DNA of 6,215 nucleotides from Desulfobulbus sp. (GTDB lineage Bacteria > Desulfobacterota > Desulfobulbia > Desulfobulbales > Desulfobulbaceae): NCBI GenBank assembly GCA_011051825.1, contig DRKH01000152.1, positions 1 through 6,215 of the forward strand, in the 5' to 3' direction. The notes beneath the pieces were generated by a model, which saw only the letters and a program-made list of their open reading frames with translations, had not been told where the DNA came from and did no database searches. Both the position numbers and the translations under genes were made by a program. This document shows, one piece after another, positions 6,163-6,215 of this stretch. Numbering within the stretch: the first letter of the stretch is position 1; each line of letters opens with the position of its first letter.

Positions 6163-6215
6163 TTACTTCTTTTCTAAGCCGGCAAGGTGGTTCTCAACGA
6201 ATTGCGGGAACCGGG
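6163..6215 (-). CDS. possible 3' end of a gene upstream of the VanZ-like gene (partial)
   Basis: On the minus strand one frame is open from the window edge for 17 codons, ending RFPQFVENHLAGLEKK and a TAA at 6163-6165. It stops 12 bp before the VanZ-like start, and the purine-rich end of this frame supplies the only ribosome-site candidate for that gene. The other two frames are closed. The composition looks protein-like, but the piece is too short to identify. Confidence 0.35.
   Translation of the reverse strand, partial: RFPQFVENHLAGLEKK

Overview
The window looks like a chromosomal segment from a Gram-negative bacterium of moderate to slightly high GC. The protein style, and a VanZ-type membrane protein fused to a periplasmic domain, would fit an anaerobic deltaproteobacterium (Desulfobacterota). 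That placement is a guess from style; there is no rRNA or other marker to fix it.

Positions 31-4881 (+ strand) hold four tightly packed genes that read as one operon, probably the distal part of a longer one. They encode a Glu/Leu/Phe/Val-type amino-acid dehydrogenase homologue, two tandem paralogous lyases of the fumarase/aspartase/adenylosuccinate lyase superfamily, and an E1-like (ThiF/MoeB/HesA) ATP-dependent adenylating enzyme with a Cys4 zinc site. Two junctions overlap by 26-28 nt and the third is a 15-nt gap. No purine, aromatic-degradation, thiamin or molybdopterin gene is present, so each protein's textbook namesake is probably the wrong function. The set looks like a small-molecule pathway built around amino-acid chemistry: redox at an alpha-amino/keto carbon, addition or elimination of fumarate-like groups, and carboxylate activation. 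The product is unknown.

Positions 4882-5092 hold a 9-bp-period tandem array of about 20 units. Its 8-bp core is degenerately self-complementary (GYTYRARC). The array is bracketed by an 11-bp perfect inverted repeat and runs on in weaker form into the last codons of the next gene. It fills the whole gap between two convergent genes.

Positions 5071-6150 (- strand) encode a membrane protein with an N-terminal hydrophobic anchor, a periplasmic beta-sandwich-like (carbohydrate-binding-like) domain and a C-terminal VanZ-like domain. Upstream of it, 6163-6215 (- strand) may be the last codons of another gene of the same strand. This second unit is unrelated in apparent function to the first and may belong to a cell-envelope or polysaccharide locus.
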